A stretch of 29,157 nucleotides of DNA from a virus, in the IMG/VR virus record IMGVR_UViG_3300042471_000340, positions 1 to 29,157 of that record. One strand, given 5' to 3'. This document shows positions 9,320-15,076 of this stretch, in pieces. Positions within the stretch are counted from its first letter, which is position 1. Every line of letters begins with the position of its first letter. The notes beneath the pieces are model-generated. The model had not been told where the DNA came from. It saw nothing but the letters and a program-made list of their open reading frames with translations, and did no database searches. Position numbers and translations under genes: made by a program.

Positions 9320-9466
9320 ATGGAACTCACCCTCAAACTGACCCGCGACGAAGTGCAGGCCATCCTGCAAGTGCTTGGGCAGTTGCCGACGAGCAGCGGC
9401 GCGTGGCCTCTGGTGGTCAAGATTCAGGCGCAGGTTCAGCCACAGGTGGAAGATGCAGCCGCCTGA
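9320..9466 (+). CDS. Small conserved-type phage protein, 48 aa
   Basis: The ORF starts with ATG preceded at good spacing by AAGGAG, a strong ribosome-binding site. The product starts MELTLKLTRDEVQAILQVLGQLP and ends QPQVEDAAA. Short proteins with this helix-rich pattern (LKLTxxEVxxILxxLGQLP) recur between tail fibre and lysis genes in podoviruses; none has a known function that I can name. It overlaps the following XhlA-like gene by 14 nt, which couples it to the lysis cassette. Confidence 0.75.
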   Translation: MELTLKLTRDEVQAILQVLGQLPTSSGAWPLVVKIQAQVQPQVEDAAA

Positions 9467-9701
9467 TTGGAGCGACACAAAGGAGCGGCGACTGCGCGAG
9501 GTAGAAAGCCGGTTGGGATCGCATGAGGATGTCTGCACGGAGCGTTATCAGCGCATCCGCGATGACTTCAGCGACTTCCGTTCATCGCTCGCCGATGCCA
9601 AAAAGGAAATCAGTAACACCAATCACCTGTTGGTAAAACTTGGCGTTGGGCTGCTTGGCGGCATGGCGACCATTCTTGCCACAATCGTATTCTTCAAATG
9701 A
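9453..9701 (+). CDS. XhlA-like holin-associated membrane protein
   Basis: The 82-residue protein has a charged, helical, probably coiled-coil N-terminal half (KERRLREVESRLG, YQRIRDDFSDF) and a single C-terminal transmembrane segment (about residues 58-80, VGLLGGMATILATIVFF). This layout is that of XhlA-type haemolysin/holin-associated proteins, which work with a holin and amidase to cause lysis. It overlaps the amidase start by 4 nt (ATGA). The family is assigned by layout and neighbours, not by a strict motif; a stand-alone holin is the main alternative. Confidence 0.65.
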   Translation: MQPPDWSDTKERRLREVESRLGSHEDVCTERYQRIRDDFSDFRSSLADAKKEISNTNHLLVKLGVGLLGGMATILATIVFFK

Positions 9702-10210
9702 TTTACCTTTCCGCAGGTCATTTTCCCGCAGCCCCCGGCGCGGCGTGGAAAGGCTTTGTCGAACATCCCGAGGCAGATAAGTGGGTGCGCGAGTTACGCG
9801 GATACCTTGACCACGCTGTTATAGTCCCGCCGATGGAGTTGGGCGCAAAAATCCGGTGGATAAACGAGCGGTGCGCCCGTGATGACTACCTCGTGGAAGT
9901 GCATTTCAACAAGGCAGGGGATAACCCATCCGCGCACGGTGCCGAAACGCTTTATGCGCCGGGGTCGGCTAGGGGGCTAGAGTTTGCAACCGATCTACAG
10001 CGCGTCCTTGCCCGGTACTTCCGCAATCGCGGGGTAAAGGAGGGGTGGCTGCACGGCGACCCGAAAAAGGGTGCGCTCGGCCTACTCGCCAAAACCCGCT
10101 GCACAGCGGTTATCATTGAGCCAGAGTTTGTTTACCACGCAGCGCGAATCAATGAACATCGCGGGTTGTGCTGCGCGGCCCTTGCTACCGCGATGAGGAA
10201 ACACCAATGA
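9698..10210 (+). CDS. Endolysin: N-acetylmuramoyl-L-alanine amidase (Amidase_3-like)
   Basis: The 170-residue enzyme should cut the amide bond between N-acetylmuramic acid and L-alanine in peptidoglycan. Visible features of zinc amidases of the Amidase_3/AmiC type are SAGHFP with H8 as first zinc ligand, a glutamate around E22-E25 as possible second ligand, VEVHFN with H69 as third ligand, GAETLY (81-86) after it, and the catalytic-type glutamate in VIIEPEFV (E141). There is no signal peptide, so it should need the adjacent holin for release. It starts at an ATG overlapping the upstream stop by 4 nt and ends overlapping the holin-like gene by 4 nt, so the genes are translationally coupled. 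Confidence 0.88.
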   Translation: MIYLSAGHFPAAPGAAWKGFVEHPEADKWVRELRGYLDHAVIVPPMELGAKIRWINERCARDDYLVEVHFNKAGDNPSAHGAETLYAPGSARGLEFATDLQRVLARYFRNRGVKEGWLHGDPKKGALGLLAKTRCTAVIIEPEFVYHAARINEHRGLCCAALATAMRKHQ

Positions 10211-10431
10211 CCGTTGAAACCGAAGTGACGAAGAAGGATTGGGTGGTCGGTTCGCTCAAGTCTAAGACCATGTGGTTCTCTGTTGTCCTGCTGTTGCTGT
10301 CCACCGTGGCGCAGTATCAGGCCGCGTGGGAACCGCTGCTCGGCGCGTGGGGGCCGCTGCTTGGTCAGGCGATCGCCGTCGCCGTGGCTGCGCTGCGCCT
10401 TGTGACCTCGACGCCCGTCGCTCACAAGTGA
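10207..10431 (+). CDS. Putative holin (two transmembrane segments)
   Basis: The 74-residue protein has a soluble start (MTVETEVTKKDWVVGSLKSK) followed by a hydrophobic segment at about 22-38 (MWFSVVLLLLSTVAQY) and a second at about 49-66 (LLGQAIAVAVAALRLVT). The pattern KSKTMWF then a TM, and a closing LRxVTSTPV, matches small phage holins that open the inner membrane for the endolysin. It is coupled to the amidase upstream (ATGA overlap) and to the Rz-like gene downstream (GTGA overlap). Confidence 0.75.
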   Translation: MTVETEVTKKDWVVGSLKSKTMWFSVVLLLLSTVAQYQAAWEPLLGAWGPLLGQAIAVAVAALRLVTSTPVAHK

Positions 10432-10817
10432 TTTGGGTACGCCTCGCCATCACGCTTGTGGTGGCGGGGTGCGCCCTCGCAGGGGCGTATGCGTCATATA
10501 ACTATGGCGTAATGTCCGAAAAGGCACGCTGGTTGCGTATTAGTGTAGAGGTCGGGAAAGATTACGCCCGTGCCGTCGAGCAGCAACAGGCGCGAATTGT
10601 GACCCTAGAGGCTGACCTTGCCGCAGAACGAAAGCGGTTCAAGGTAAAACGAGAGGAGGTTATCCGTGTCATATCGACCGACCCGCCTAGTGTTGAGTGG
10701 GGTGCTGTGCGTATTCCTGACCGGGTGCGCGACTCCCTCGGTGGTGCAGCAATGCCCGCCGATCCCGGTGGTTCTGACGGAGCCGTGCGACCTGCAGGAA
10801 CCGAAACTAGAGACTAA
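10428..10817 (+). CDS. Rz: i-spanin (Rz-like)
   Basis: I take the GTG that overlaps the holin stop by 4 nt. The 129-residue product has one N-terminal transmembrane segment (about 3-24, VRLAITLVVAGCALAGAYA) followed by a long charged coiled-coil region (YARAVEQQQARIVTLEADLAAERKRF). This is the layout of inner-membrane spanin subunits, which bridge to an outer-membrane lipoprotein and disrupt the outer membrane at the end of lysis. The second half overlaps the Rz1-like gene in another frame, as in lambda. Its sequence past residue 80 (PPSVEW onward) is probably constrained by that overlap. Confidence 0.82.
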   Translation: MIWVRLAITLVVAGCALAGAYASYNYGVMSEKARWLRISVEVGKDYARAVEQQQARIVTLEADLAAERKRFKVKREEVIRVISTDPPSVEWGAVRIPDRVRDSLGGAAMPADPGGSDGAVRPAGTETRD

Positions 10818-10920
10818 CGCCGACCTCGCGTTGGCTTACCTTGACGCGCTGCAATGTATCAGCGCCACGCATGACAAACTCCGCGCCATTCGGGATATTT
10901 CGTCATGCCGCGCAAAGTAA
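10666..10920 (+). CDS. Rz1: o-spanin lipoprotein (Rz1-like), overlapping Rz out of frame
   Basis: The 84-residue protein starts at a GTG with a very strong upstream site (GAGAGGAGGT). Its N terminus is a lipoprotein signal: a basic start, a hydrophobic core (LVLSGVLCVFL) and the lipobox L-T-G-C with Cys21 as the lipidated residue. A proline-rich stretch follows (PPIPVVLTEPC). This is the outer-membrane half of a spanin pair. It starts inside Rz in a different frame and runs 103 nt past its end. It also overlaps the start of the next small gene by 16 nt. The lipoprotein requires an outer membrane, so the host is very probably Gram-negative. Confidence 0.85.
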   Translation: MSYRPTRLVLSGVLCVFLTGCATPSVVQQCPPIPVVLTEPCDLQEPKLETNADLALAYLDALQCISATHDKLRAIRDISSCRAK

Positions 10921-11123
10921 AATACACGCCGGTTCAGATATCGGACGGCGCGTGGTACCGCATCCGTGGGTATACGCACCACGAGTGCTGCGATTGTGCT
11001 TTGGTTCACAAGGAGGAATATCGTATGAATGACGGTCACATTGAGTGGCGCACCTCGCGGGACGAAAAGAAAACCGCCAAGCGGCGCAAGGAACTTGGCA
11101 TCAAGGTGTCCCGTGAGGCGTAA
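10905..11123 (+). CDS. Small protein with CC-x-C cluster, unknown function
   Basis: The 72-residue protein has HHECCDCALVH near residues 25-35, then a charged region (EEYRMNDGHIEWRT) and a basic C terminus (KKTAKRRKELGIKV). The cysteines could bind metal. I recognise this as a common small phage protein that lacks an assigned function. It starts inside the Rz1-like gene and ends where the next gene begins, so it is part of the same operon. Confidence 0.7.
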   Translation: MPRKVKYTPVQISDGAWYRIRGYTHHECCDCALVHKEEYRMNDGHIEWRTSRDEKKTAKRRKELGIKVSREA

Positions 11124-12141
11124 GGCGTCCGACGAGGCGATGCTTGCGGCTGTGGCGCGGCACGGTGGAAACCGGACAGCGGCGGCGCAAGAAATCGGGT
11201 TGAGCCTGCGGAACCTGCAGGCGCATCTCGCTCGGCTGCGTAACGAAAACAAGGCGACCGAGGAAAGCCTTGTCTTTACGCCTATCCCTGACGATGATGT
11301 GTCGATAGAGGAACTTGTTGAGCAGCGCAAGCGCAAGTTTGCCCACAAGCGCGACCACGAGGAAGCATCGAAACTGATACCCGTAAAGGTAAAAGGTTCG
11401 CTGCCGGTCGGCCTCCTTCACTTTGGCGACCCGCACGTTGACGATGACGGCACGGACATTGAGGCGCTAGAGCGTCATACGGCGCTCGTAAACGCCACAC
11501 CGGGGCTTTTCGCCTGCAACGTGGGCGACACTACGAACAACTGGTGCGGGCGTCTGGCGCGGTTATACGCCGACCAGACAACGAGCGCGGCGCAGGCGTG
11601 GAAACTCGCAGAGTGGTTCATCGGGCGCTGCAAGTGGCTTTACATGATCGGCGGCAACCACGATTTGTGGTCAGGTGCAGGCGACCCGCTACGGTGGATT
11701 GCAAAGCAGCAGGGCGCGATGTACCGGGCATCCGAGGCGCGTATTGCGTTGCAATTTAGCAACGGCGCAGAGGTGCGGGTAAACGCTCGGCACGACTTCG
11801 CCGGGTCAAGCATCTGGAACCCCGCACACGGCCCGATGAAAGCGGCCATGCTTGGCACCCGCGACCATATCTATGTCGCCGGACACAAGCATGAGAGCGC
11901 CTACAGCGTCCTCAAAGACCCGGTGCAGGGTATCACCATGCACACGATCAAGGTGGCCTCATACAAGGTCTACGACCGTTATGCGCGGGATAAGGGGTTC
12001 CGCGACAATGCTCTTTCGCCTTGCGCGGTAACGGTTATCAATCCCCGCCTACCGGCCACGCATCCGGACATGGTGAAGGTGTTTTGGGAACCGGAGGAAG
12101 GCGCGGACTACCTGACCTATCTACGCCAAAAGGTTAAGTAA
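11113..12141 (+). CDS. HTH-domain calcineurin-like metallophosphoesterase
   Basis: I take the GTG at 11113; the preceding in-frame ATG at 11029 lies inside the upstream gene and would add 28 residues. The 342-residue product has an N-terminal helix-turn-helix (about 8-42: AVARHGGNRTAAAQEIGLSLRNLQAHL). A metallophosphoesterase domain follows with GDPH (105-108), GD (138-139), GNHD (181-184), a histidine at 227 and GHKH (257-260). Those are the five metal/catalytic motifs of the calcineurin-like superfamily, here complete. The family hydrolyses phosphomono- or diesters; a DNA nuclease role is possible given the HTH. It is the last rightward gene before the convergent leftward operon. The fusion order (HTH first) is seen in some phage genes but the role is unknown. 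Confidence 0.85.
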   Translation: MRRKASDEAMLAAVARHGGNRTAAAQEIGLSLRNLQAHLARLRNENKATEESLVFTPIPDDDVSIEELVEQRKRKFAHKRDHEEASKLIPVKVKGSLPVGLLHFGDPHVDDDGTDIEALERHTALVNATPGLFACNVGDTTNNWCGRLARLYADQTTSAAQAWKLAEWFIGRCKWLYMIGGNHDLWSGAGDPLRWIAKQQGAMYRASEARIALQFSNGAEVRVNARHDFAGSSIWNPAHGPMKAAMLGTRDHIYVAGHKHESAYSVLKDPVQGITMHTIKVASYKVYDRYARDKGFRDNALSPCAVTVINPRLPATHPDMVKVFWEPEEGADYLTYLRQKVK

Positions 12142-12199
12142 TCGGCAAAAACTTAACAGGTCTACGACAACAAGTTAAGTAATCCCCAAAACGTTAACA
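12133..12199. repeat. 26-bp direct repeat, two copies, each an imperfect palindrome
   Basis: Copies at 12133-12158 and 12174-12199 match at 22 of 26 positions and are 41 bp apart. Both begin GTTAAGTAATC and end TTAACA. Each copy is itself bounded by GTTAA and TTAAC, so each reads similarly on both strands. The pair straddles the ends of two convergent operons and overlaps the end of the phosphoesterase gene and of the 35-aa ORF. Confidence 0.8.
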
Positions 12200-12269
12200 C
12201 GATGGCGGTGCAGACGAGTAGGGACTGAAACAGCCCCGAGATGACTTTGTCGAAATCAGGGGCGTTCAT
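12162..12269 (-). CDS. 35-aa single-pass membrane peptide
   Basis: Last gene of the leftward chain. It starts with ATG 4 nt after GGAGG, so the ribosome site is within the preceding gene, whose stop lies 14 nt downstream of this start. The product begins MNAPDFDKVISG and is hydrophobic from about 12 to 34 (LFQSLLVCTAIVLTFWGLL). A one-helix membrane protein is predicted. Function unknown. The alternative that it is chance translation is reduced by the site spacing and the operon position. Confidence 0.5.
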   Translation of the reverse strand: MNAPDFDKVISGLFQSLLVCTAIVLTFWGLLNLLS

Positions 12270-12408
12270 CGTTCCTCCACGCTGACCCCTTGCAGGCGGG
12301 GTATTGCATCCATCCGTTCCAGTCCTTGTGCGAACACCATATCGTGCCGGTTCGCCGGGTAATCTCTGCCGACCAGAAACAGGTATCGCAAATCACGCCA
12401 ACAGCCAT
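12256..12408 (-). CDS. 50-aa cysteine-rich small protein
   Basis: The product begins MAVGVICDTCFWSAEI and has Cys7 and Cys10 (C-x-x-C), Cys25 with His27, and Cys39 near the end (YPACKG). That arrangement is suggestive of a small zinc ribbon. Several aromatic residues are present. It starts inside the preceding membrane ORF and overlaps the following one. No family is recognised with confidence. Confidence 0.6.
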   Translation of the reverse strand: MAVGVICDTCFWSAEITRRTGTIWCSHKDWNGWMQYPACKGSAWRNDERP

Positions 12409-12482
12409 ACGGACAGCCCCGCTAAAAAGGCGATGATAACCCCACGGGTGGCGTATTCGGCTACTTGATCCCAACGGCTCAT
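12393..12482 (-). CDS. 29-aa membrane peptide
   Basis: The start ATG overlaps the TGA of the gene before it (ATGA), and its own end overlaps the following Cys-rich gene. The peptide starts MSRWDQVAEYATRG and then has one hydrophobic segment (VIIAFLAGLSVWLLA) to the end. It is too short for most gene callers, yet the 4-nt overlap supports translation. A tiny membrane protein of unknown role. Confidence 0.5.
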   Translation of the reverse strand: MSRWDQVAEYATRGVIIAFLAGLSVWLLA

Positions 12483-12823
12483 TTGCTCCCCCTCGCACGG
12501 ATGGCGTCGGCGCACCGAAGTTCCGCGTCTGACTGCCTGTACCACCCATCAACCCTCGACTGCTCTCCGCGTTTGTCACACACCCGCGCACACGCCTCCC
12601 GCTCGGCCTCGACCGCTTCCGCAATCTCGCGCCGTCGGTTCACGCACAGGGGCTTCTGGCAGTCGGGGCCGCAGGTGTGGATGGATTGTGCCTCGCGGTG
12701 GGCGATGACGAGGGCGGCGAAGCGTTGCAACGGCTCTTCAACGCCAGTCAAAGCCCATTCCTTACCGCCACACAATTCGTCCGAAACTTGATTGTAAATC
12801 CTGATGATGTCCTCGCGTGTCAT
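12479..12823 (-). CDS. Small phage protein with C-terminal EREACARVC...CADAIRARG block
   Basis: The 114-residue protein begins MTREDIIRIYNQ. A helix LQRFAALVIAHREAQ is followed by a cluster CGPDCQKPLC and the block EAEREACARVCD, ending CADAIRARG. I recognise this C-terminal pattern from very many phage early genes of unknown function. It is coupled to its neighbours by 4-nt overlaps on both sides. The cysteines may bind a metal; no activity is known to me. Confidence 0.75.
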   Translation of the reverse strand: MTREDIIRIYNQVSDELCGGKEWALTGVEEPLQRFAALVIAHREAQSIHTCGPDCQKPLCVNRRREIAEAVEAEREACARVCDKRGEQSRVDGWYRQSDAELRCADAIRARGSK

Positions 12824-13320
12824 GCCTTGTCCTCCTTCGTGATGCCGTAGTGCCGTTCGGCGGCGCGGAAGCCACTAAAAAAATCTACGGATGGCGACGG
12901 ACTCCACCACGGGGCGCTTGCCGCAATTACCTGCTCTACCGTCGCAGGCTCCCGCTTGGCCCACCCCCTCGCGCCCAATACCTCAGCCAGTACATCGGCC
13001 TCGGCCTCGCCCGCAGCGATGCGCGAGTACGCAGTCTCCAGCCAATGCGAGCCGATGAGGTAGCCGGGGTGTACCGGCTCCCGCGTGGCGTCCGGCTCGG
13101 GAAGCAGTCCCTTTACCTGACCGGGCTTGACCCTGTTGGCAACGCGCTCAAGCGCGGCTTCGTTGTCCTTCGCGGAACAGATGGCGTCCGGCTCCGCGAG
13201 CGCGGCGACGAGGGCGTTACGAGCCTCTGCAATTTGCCACACGGGGGTGCTTTGCCAAGCAACCACCAAAGCCTCACGCACCTGCTCAACCACAGCGCGG
13301 GGCAGGGTGATGTTGCTCAT
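12820..13320 (-). CDS. Unknown early protein, paralogue of a nearby gene at its N terminus
   Basis: I start at the ATG giving MSNITLPRAVVEQVREAL because it overlaps the upstream TGA by 4 nt; the longer in-frame extension is inside the membrane ORF. The product is 166 residues. The first 12 residues and a later ALVAALAEP block match the small gene at 13493 at the DNA level too, so this is a related but longer copy. A middle part is helical (SAKDNEAALERVANRV), and the end (FFSGFRAAERHYGITKED) is unlike the paralogue. Function unknown. Confidence 0.7.
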   Translation of the reverse strand: MSNITLPRAVVEQVREALVVAWQSTPVWQIAEARNALVAALAEPDAICSAKDNEAALERVANRVKPGQVKGLLPEPDATREPVHPGYLIGSHWLETAYSRIAAGEAEADVLAEVLGARGWAKREPATVEQVIAASAPWWSPSPSVDFFSGFRAAERHYGITKEDKA

Positions 13321-13496
13321 GACAGCACCACCGCAATCCACGCCTTGAACAGCACCGGCACCGCGAACACCGCCCACAGCGCGAGAATCCACCCCGGAGG
13401 GCGCTTCTCGTTCTGCGACCAGTAAACAGTGACCACAATGCTGAACCCAATCAGCATCATAGCGTAAATCTGAAACAGAACGGCGTTGTCGCTCAC
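13317..13496 (-). CDS. 59-aa two-pass membrane protein
   Basis: It starts at the GTG inside the conserved junction motif. The product begins MSDNAVLFQIYAMM and has two hydrophobic segments (about 6-26 and 35-58) separated by a short loop (SQNEKRPPG). Such a two-helix hairpin would suit a small inner-membrane protein; a holin-like protein is possible but the lysis cassette lies elsewhere. It overlaps the following gene by 4 nt. Function unknown. Confidence 0.6.
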   Translation of the reverse strand: MSDNAVLFQIYAMMLIGFSIVVTVYWSQNEKRPPGWILALWAVFAVPVLFKAWIAVVLS

Positions 13497-13738
13497 GGCT
13501 TCACCTCCTTGATCGTAAAGGTCGGCTGGTCGCGGTTGGTGTTGTAGCCCTCGACCTGTGGCTTCTGCTCCGCGAGCGCGGCGTCGAGGGCGGCGAGGGC
13601 TTTACGCACCACGCGAACCGGGGCGCACTCCCGGCATTTTTCCTCGCCGCAATCATCGTCCGAAGCATTGACGATTCCACGCAACGAGTTTCGGATGTGC
13701 AGCCCCACAGCGCGTGGCAGGGTGATGTTGTCGCTCAC
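13493..13738 (-). CDS. Small early protein (SDNITLPRA family), 81 aa
   Basis: The GTG start lies in a conserved junction. The product begins MSDNITLPRAVGLHIRNSL and carries a CGEEKCREC cluster in the middle, then ALAALDAALAEQ and the shared end IKEVKP. Two blocks match the longer gene at 12820, including 24 nt near the start (AACATCACCCTGCC then CGCGCTGTGG), so the two are duplicates with different middles. Function unknown. Confidence 0.7.
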   Translation of the reverse strand: MSDNITLPRAVGLHIRNSLRGIVNASDDDCGEEKCRECAPVRVVRKALAALDAALAEQKPQVEGYNTNRDQPTFTIKEVKP

Positions 13739-13812
13739 GGCTTCACCTCCTTTGTTGCCCACGCCATAAACCTGCGCCAGACCCACCCTAGCATCCGTTC
13801 AAGTGCGCTCAC
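13735..13812 (-). CDS. 25-aa ORF ending in the shared junction
   Basis: A GTG overlapping the TGA of the 32-aa gene starts a 25-residue peptide (MSALERMLGWVWRRF ... TKEVKP). The frame closes precisely in a full copy of the junction motif, like the much longer genes around it. That exact fit makes translation plausible. It may be a true tiny protein or a relic that keeps ribosomes moving to the next gene. Confidence 0.45.
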   Translation of the reverse strand: MSALERMLGWVWRRFMAWATKEVKP

Positions 13813-13907
13813 GACAGAACCATCCATGTCAGCGCCGTCGCGCAAGCGGCAGCGATGAACACGCGCACGGCGATTGCCAGTAGTTCCTGCGGGGTCTTGA
13901 TGCTCAC
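13809..13907 (-). CDS. 32-aa single-pass membrane peptide
   Basis: It starts with GTG in the junction after GGGGGTGAAGCC. The peptide begins MSIKTPQELLAIAVRV and is hydrophobic from about 8 to the end (IAVRVFIAAACATALTWMVLS). It overlaps the 25-aa ORF by 4 nt. Function unknown. Confidence 0.5.
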   Translation of the reverse strand: MSIKTPQELLAIAVRVFIAAACATALTWMVLS

Positions 13908-14191
13908 GGCTTCACCCCCTCTGCCTTGTCGATGGCGGCGCGGGCTGCTGCGACTACATCGTCTGGCGCTAGTGTTTGCCACCCGAGCAAATCTGTGAGC
14001 GCCTCCAACAGATCCGGCGCGGCGGCGATCAGGCGGGCGTTGGCGGCAGACTCGTCTCCGCTCCGACGGCCGCCCAAGCCGTGCGCGCCCTTAAGGTGCG
14101 TCATAATCGCAACCCGGCCCCGGTCAGGGCCGGTCACAAAGTACGCCTCGTCAAGATGGGCCTCCCACGGCCCCGGTGTGTGCTTGCTCAC
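13904..14191 (-). CDS. HTPGPW-type phage protein, 95 aa
   Basis: The product starts MSKHTPGPWEAHLDEAYFV and includes the strongly recurring block ANARLIAAAPDLLEAL near residues 51-66. It ends with AxAAIDKAEGVKP. This is one of the commonest small unknown proteins of temperate and lytic phages of proteobacteria; no biochemical role is known to me. The start is GTG within the junction, and the end carries a slightly degraded copy of the same junction (GGGGGTGAAGCC). Confidence 0.85.
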   Translation of the reverse strand: MSKHTPGPWEAHLDEAYFVTGPDRGRVAIMTHLKGAHGLGGRRSGDESAANARLIAAAPDLLEALTDLLGWQTLAPDDVVAAARAAIDKAEGVKP

Positions 14192-14349
14192 GGCTTCACC
14201 TCCCGCGCTTTAAACGCGATATTCACTCTCTCAAGCAAAAACAGCCACGGGAAAAGCACAGCAAGAATAACGAAACCAATGGGGAGCAGCGCATACGCCA
14301 CCGCAAAACCCACCTGCCGCCATACAAACTTGATCTCTTCTTCTGTCAC
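14188..14349 (-). CDS. 53-aa single-pass membrane protein
   Basis: From a GTG in the junction. The product begins MTEEEIKFVWRQVG and has a long hydrophobic segment at about 12-38 (FAVAYALLPIGFVILAV then LFPWLFLL), possibly one long or two short helices, then the shared tail FKAREVKP. Function unknown; another member of the set of tiny membrane proteins in this operon. Confidence 0.6.
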   Translation of the reverse strand: MTEEEIKFVWRQVGFAVAYALLPIGFVILAVLFPWLFLLERVNIAFKAREVKP

Positions 14350-14561
14350 GGCTTCACCTCCTTTATCAAATTGTCGATGGCTTCTCGCACTGCGCTCCAC
14401 TCTGTCGCGTCGATTTTGATTTCGCCTTGACCGCCCGTTGTCTGCTTAACCACAAGGAACTCACCGCCGCCTTCGTCAGTGATTTCCACCTGCGTGGCAG
14501 ACTCGTCATAAATAGGCTTGCCTTCCGGCACGACCGTTAATTGCGTCACTCGGATTTTCAC
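14346..14561 (-). CDS. Small beta-rich early protein, 71 aa
   Basis: The product starts MKIRVTQLTVVPEGKPIYDE, then QVEITDEGGGEFLVVKQ, then IKIDATEWSAVREAIDNL. Three strands then a helix are likely. I recognise this layout from small phage proteins with a consistent IAIDxxEWxxLRxAID ending. No function is known. It begins with GTG and ends with EVKP, both within copies of the junction sequence. Confidence 0.75.
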   Translation of the reverse strand: MKIRVTQLTVVPEGKPIYDESATQVEITDEGGGEFLVVKQTTGGQGEIKIDATEWSAVREAIDNLIKEVKP

Positions 14562-14797
14562 GGCTTCACCTCCTCTGCTTTGGCGATGGCGGCGCGGGCG
14601 CATTTTTGATACTCGTAATCCATTGCGTTGACGGTGGCAATCCAACGCAACGCCTCCAACAGTTCCGCGTTCACGCTGTGCAAGCGGCGCAGTTCGGTGG
14701 CGGCTGGTTCCAAGTCATTCCATGAACTTGCTATTGAGTCCCACTGAAGCCCTTCAATGGAATCAGCCAACCGCAGGGCTTCGGGTTGCGTGGTCAC
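14558..14797 (-). CDS. MTTQPEALRLA-type small phage protein, 79 aa
   Basis: The product begins MTTQPEALRLADSIEGL and continues with AATELRRLHSVNAELLEAL, the most recurrent part of this small family, then CARAAIAKAEEVKP. It is helical, with leucine spacing suggestive of a short coiled coil. I know this type from many phage early regions without a function. The start is GTG in a junction with one base change (GGTGCAGCC). Confidence 0.82.
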   Translation of the reverse strand: MTTQPEALRLADSIEGLQWDSIASSWNDLEPAATELRRLHSVNAELLEALRWIATVNAMDYEYQKCARAAIAKAEEVKP

Positions 14798-14997
14798 GGC
14801 TGCACCTCCCGCGCCTTGAGCATCGCGTCGGCGTGGATGTACCTTGCCTGCTCCCGCGTAAACTTCGTGCCGTGCTGAATGTCTGCGATGTCAGCGTCGG
14901 TCGCGTGAGTAGCGAACCAGTCGCGCAGGGTCATGCCGTACCACGCGCTGTCGTCGCCCTGTGGAAACGCCGGGCCGCCGTCGTTGATCGTGCTCAT
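14794..14997 (-). CDS. INDGGPAFP-type small phage protein, 67 aa
   Basis: The product starts MSTINDGGPAFPQ, followed by GMTLRDWFATHA and a C-terminal YIHADAMLKAREVQP. GGPAFP then GMTLRDWFA is a well known phage signature of unknown function. It has an ATG start with a strong site (GGAGG, 8 nt upstream) and a promoter-like region before it, so it probably begins the second leftward transcription unit. Confidence 0.85.
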   Translation of the reverse strand: MSTINDGGPAFPQGDDSAWYGMTLRDWFATHATDADIADIQHGTKFTREQARYIHADAMLKAREVQP

Positions 14998-15019
14998 ATC
15001 GTCGTCCTCCTGTGTATAG

Positions 15020-15060
15020 TCTTTAACGACTTTACCGCAAATCGTGCGCCTGTGGTAAAG
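15020..15060 (-). promoter_or_regulatory. Putative second leftward promoter with GGTAAAG inverted boxes
   Basis: Reading leftward, TTACCA (15053-15058) and TAAAGT (15029-15034) are spaced by 18 bp, a moderate sigma-70-like pair. The CTTTACC at 15030-15036 and GGTAAAG at 15054-15060 form an inverted pair with the same sequence as boxes in the divergent region near 20200-20300. The gene starting at 14997 follows at a normal leader length. The promoter is inferred. Confidence 0.45.
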
Positions 15061-15076
15061 ATAAATCCGAAATGGG

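Larger units (their letters stand above)
13493..14809 (-). repeat. Repeated gene-junction sequence GGAGGTGAAGCCGTGA
   Basis: Seven copies lie at 13493-13508, 13735-13750, 13904-13919, 14188-14203, 14346-14361, 14558-14573 and 14794-14809; an eighth with one change lies at 18963-18978. Five of the seven are identical over 16 nt; the others change one base (GGGGG at 13904, GCAGCC at 14794). In each, GGAGG is a ribosome-binding site, GTG is the next start and TGA is the previous stop, so the end of each protein reads EVKP or close to it. Confidence 0.93.

Noticed and set aside
12817-13425. 202-codon plus-strand frame across the leftward chain
   Set aside because: Antisense to coupled genes with recurring phage signatures; no ribosome site.
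15010-15020. TATACA as -10 element for the gene at 14997
   Set aside because: Transcription would begin inside the ribosome-binding site, leaving no leader; the TAAAGT candidate is placed more sensibly.
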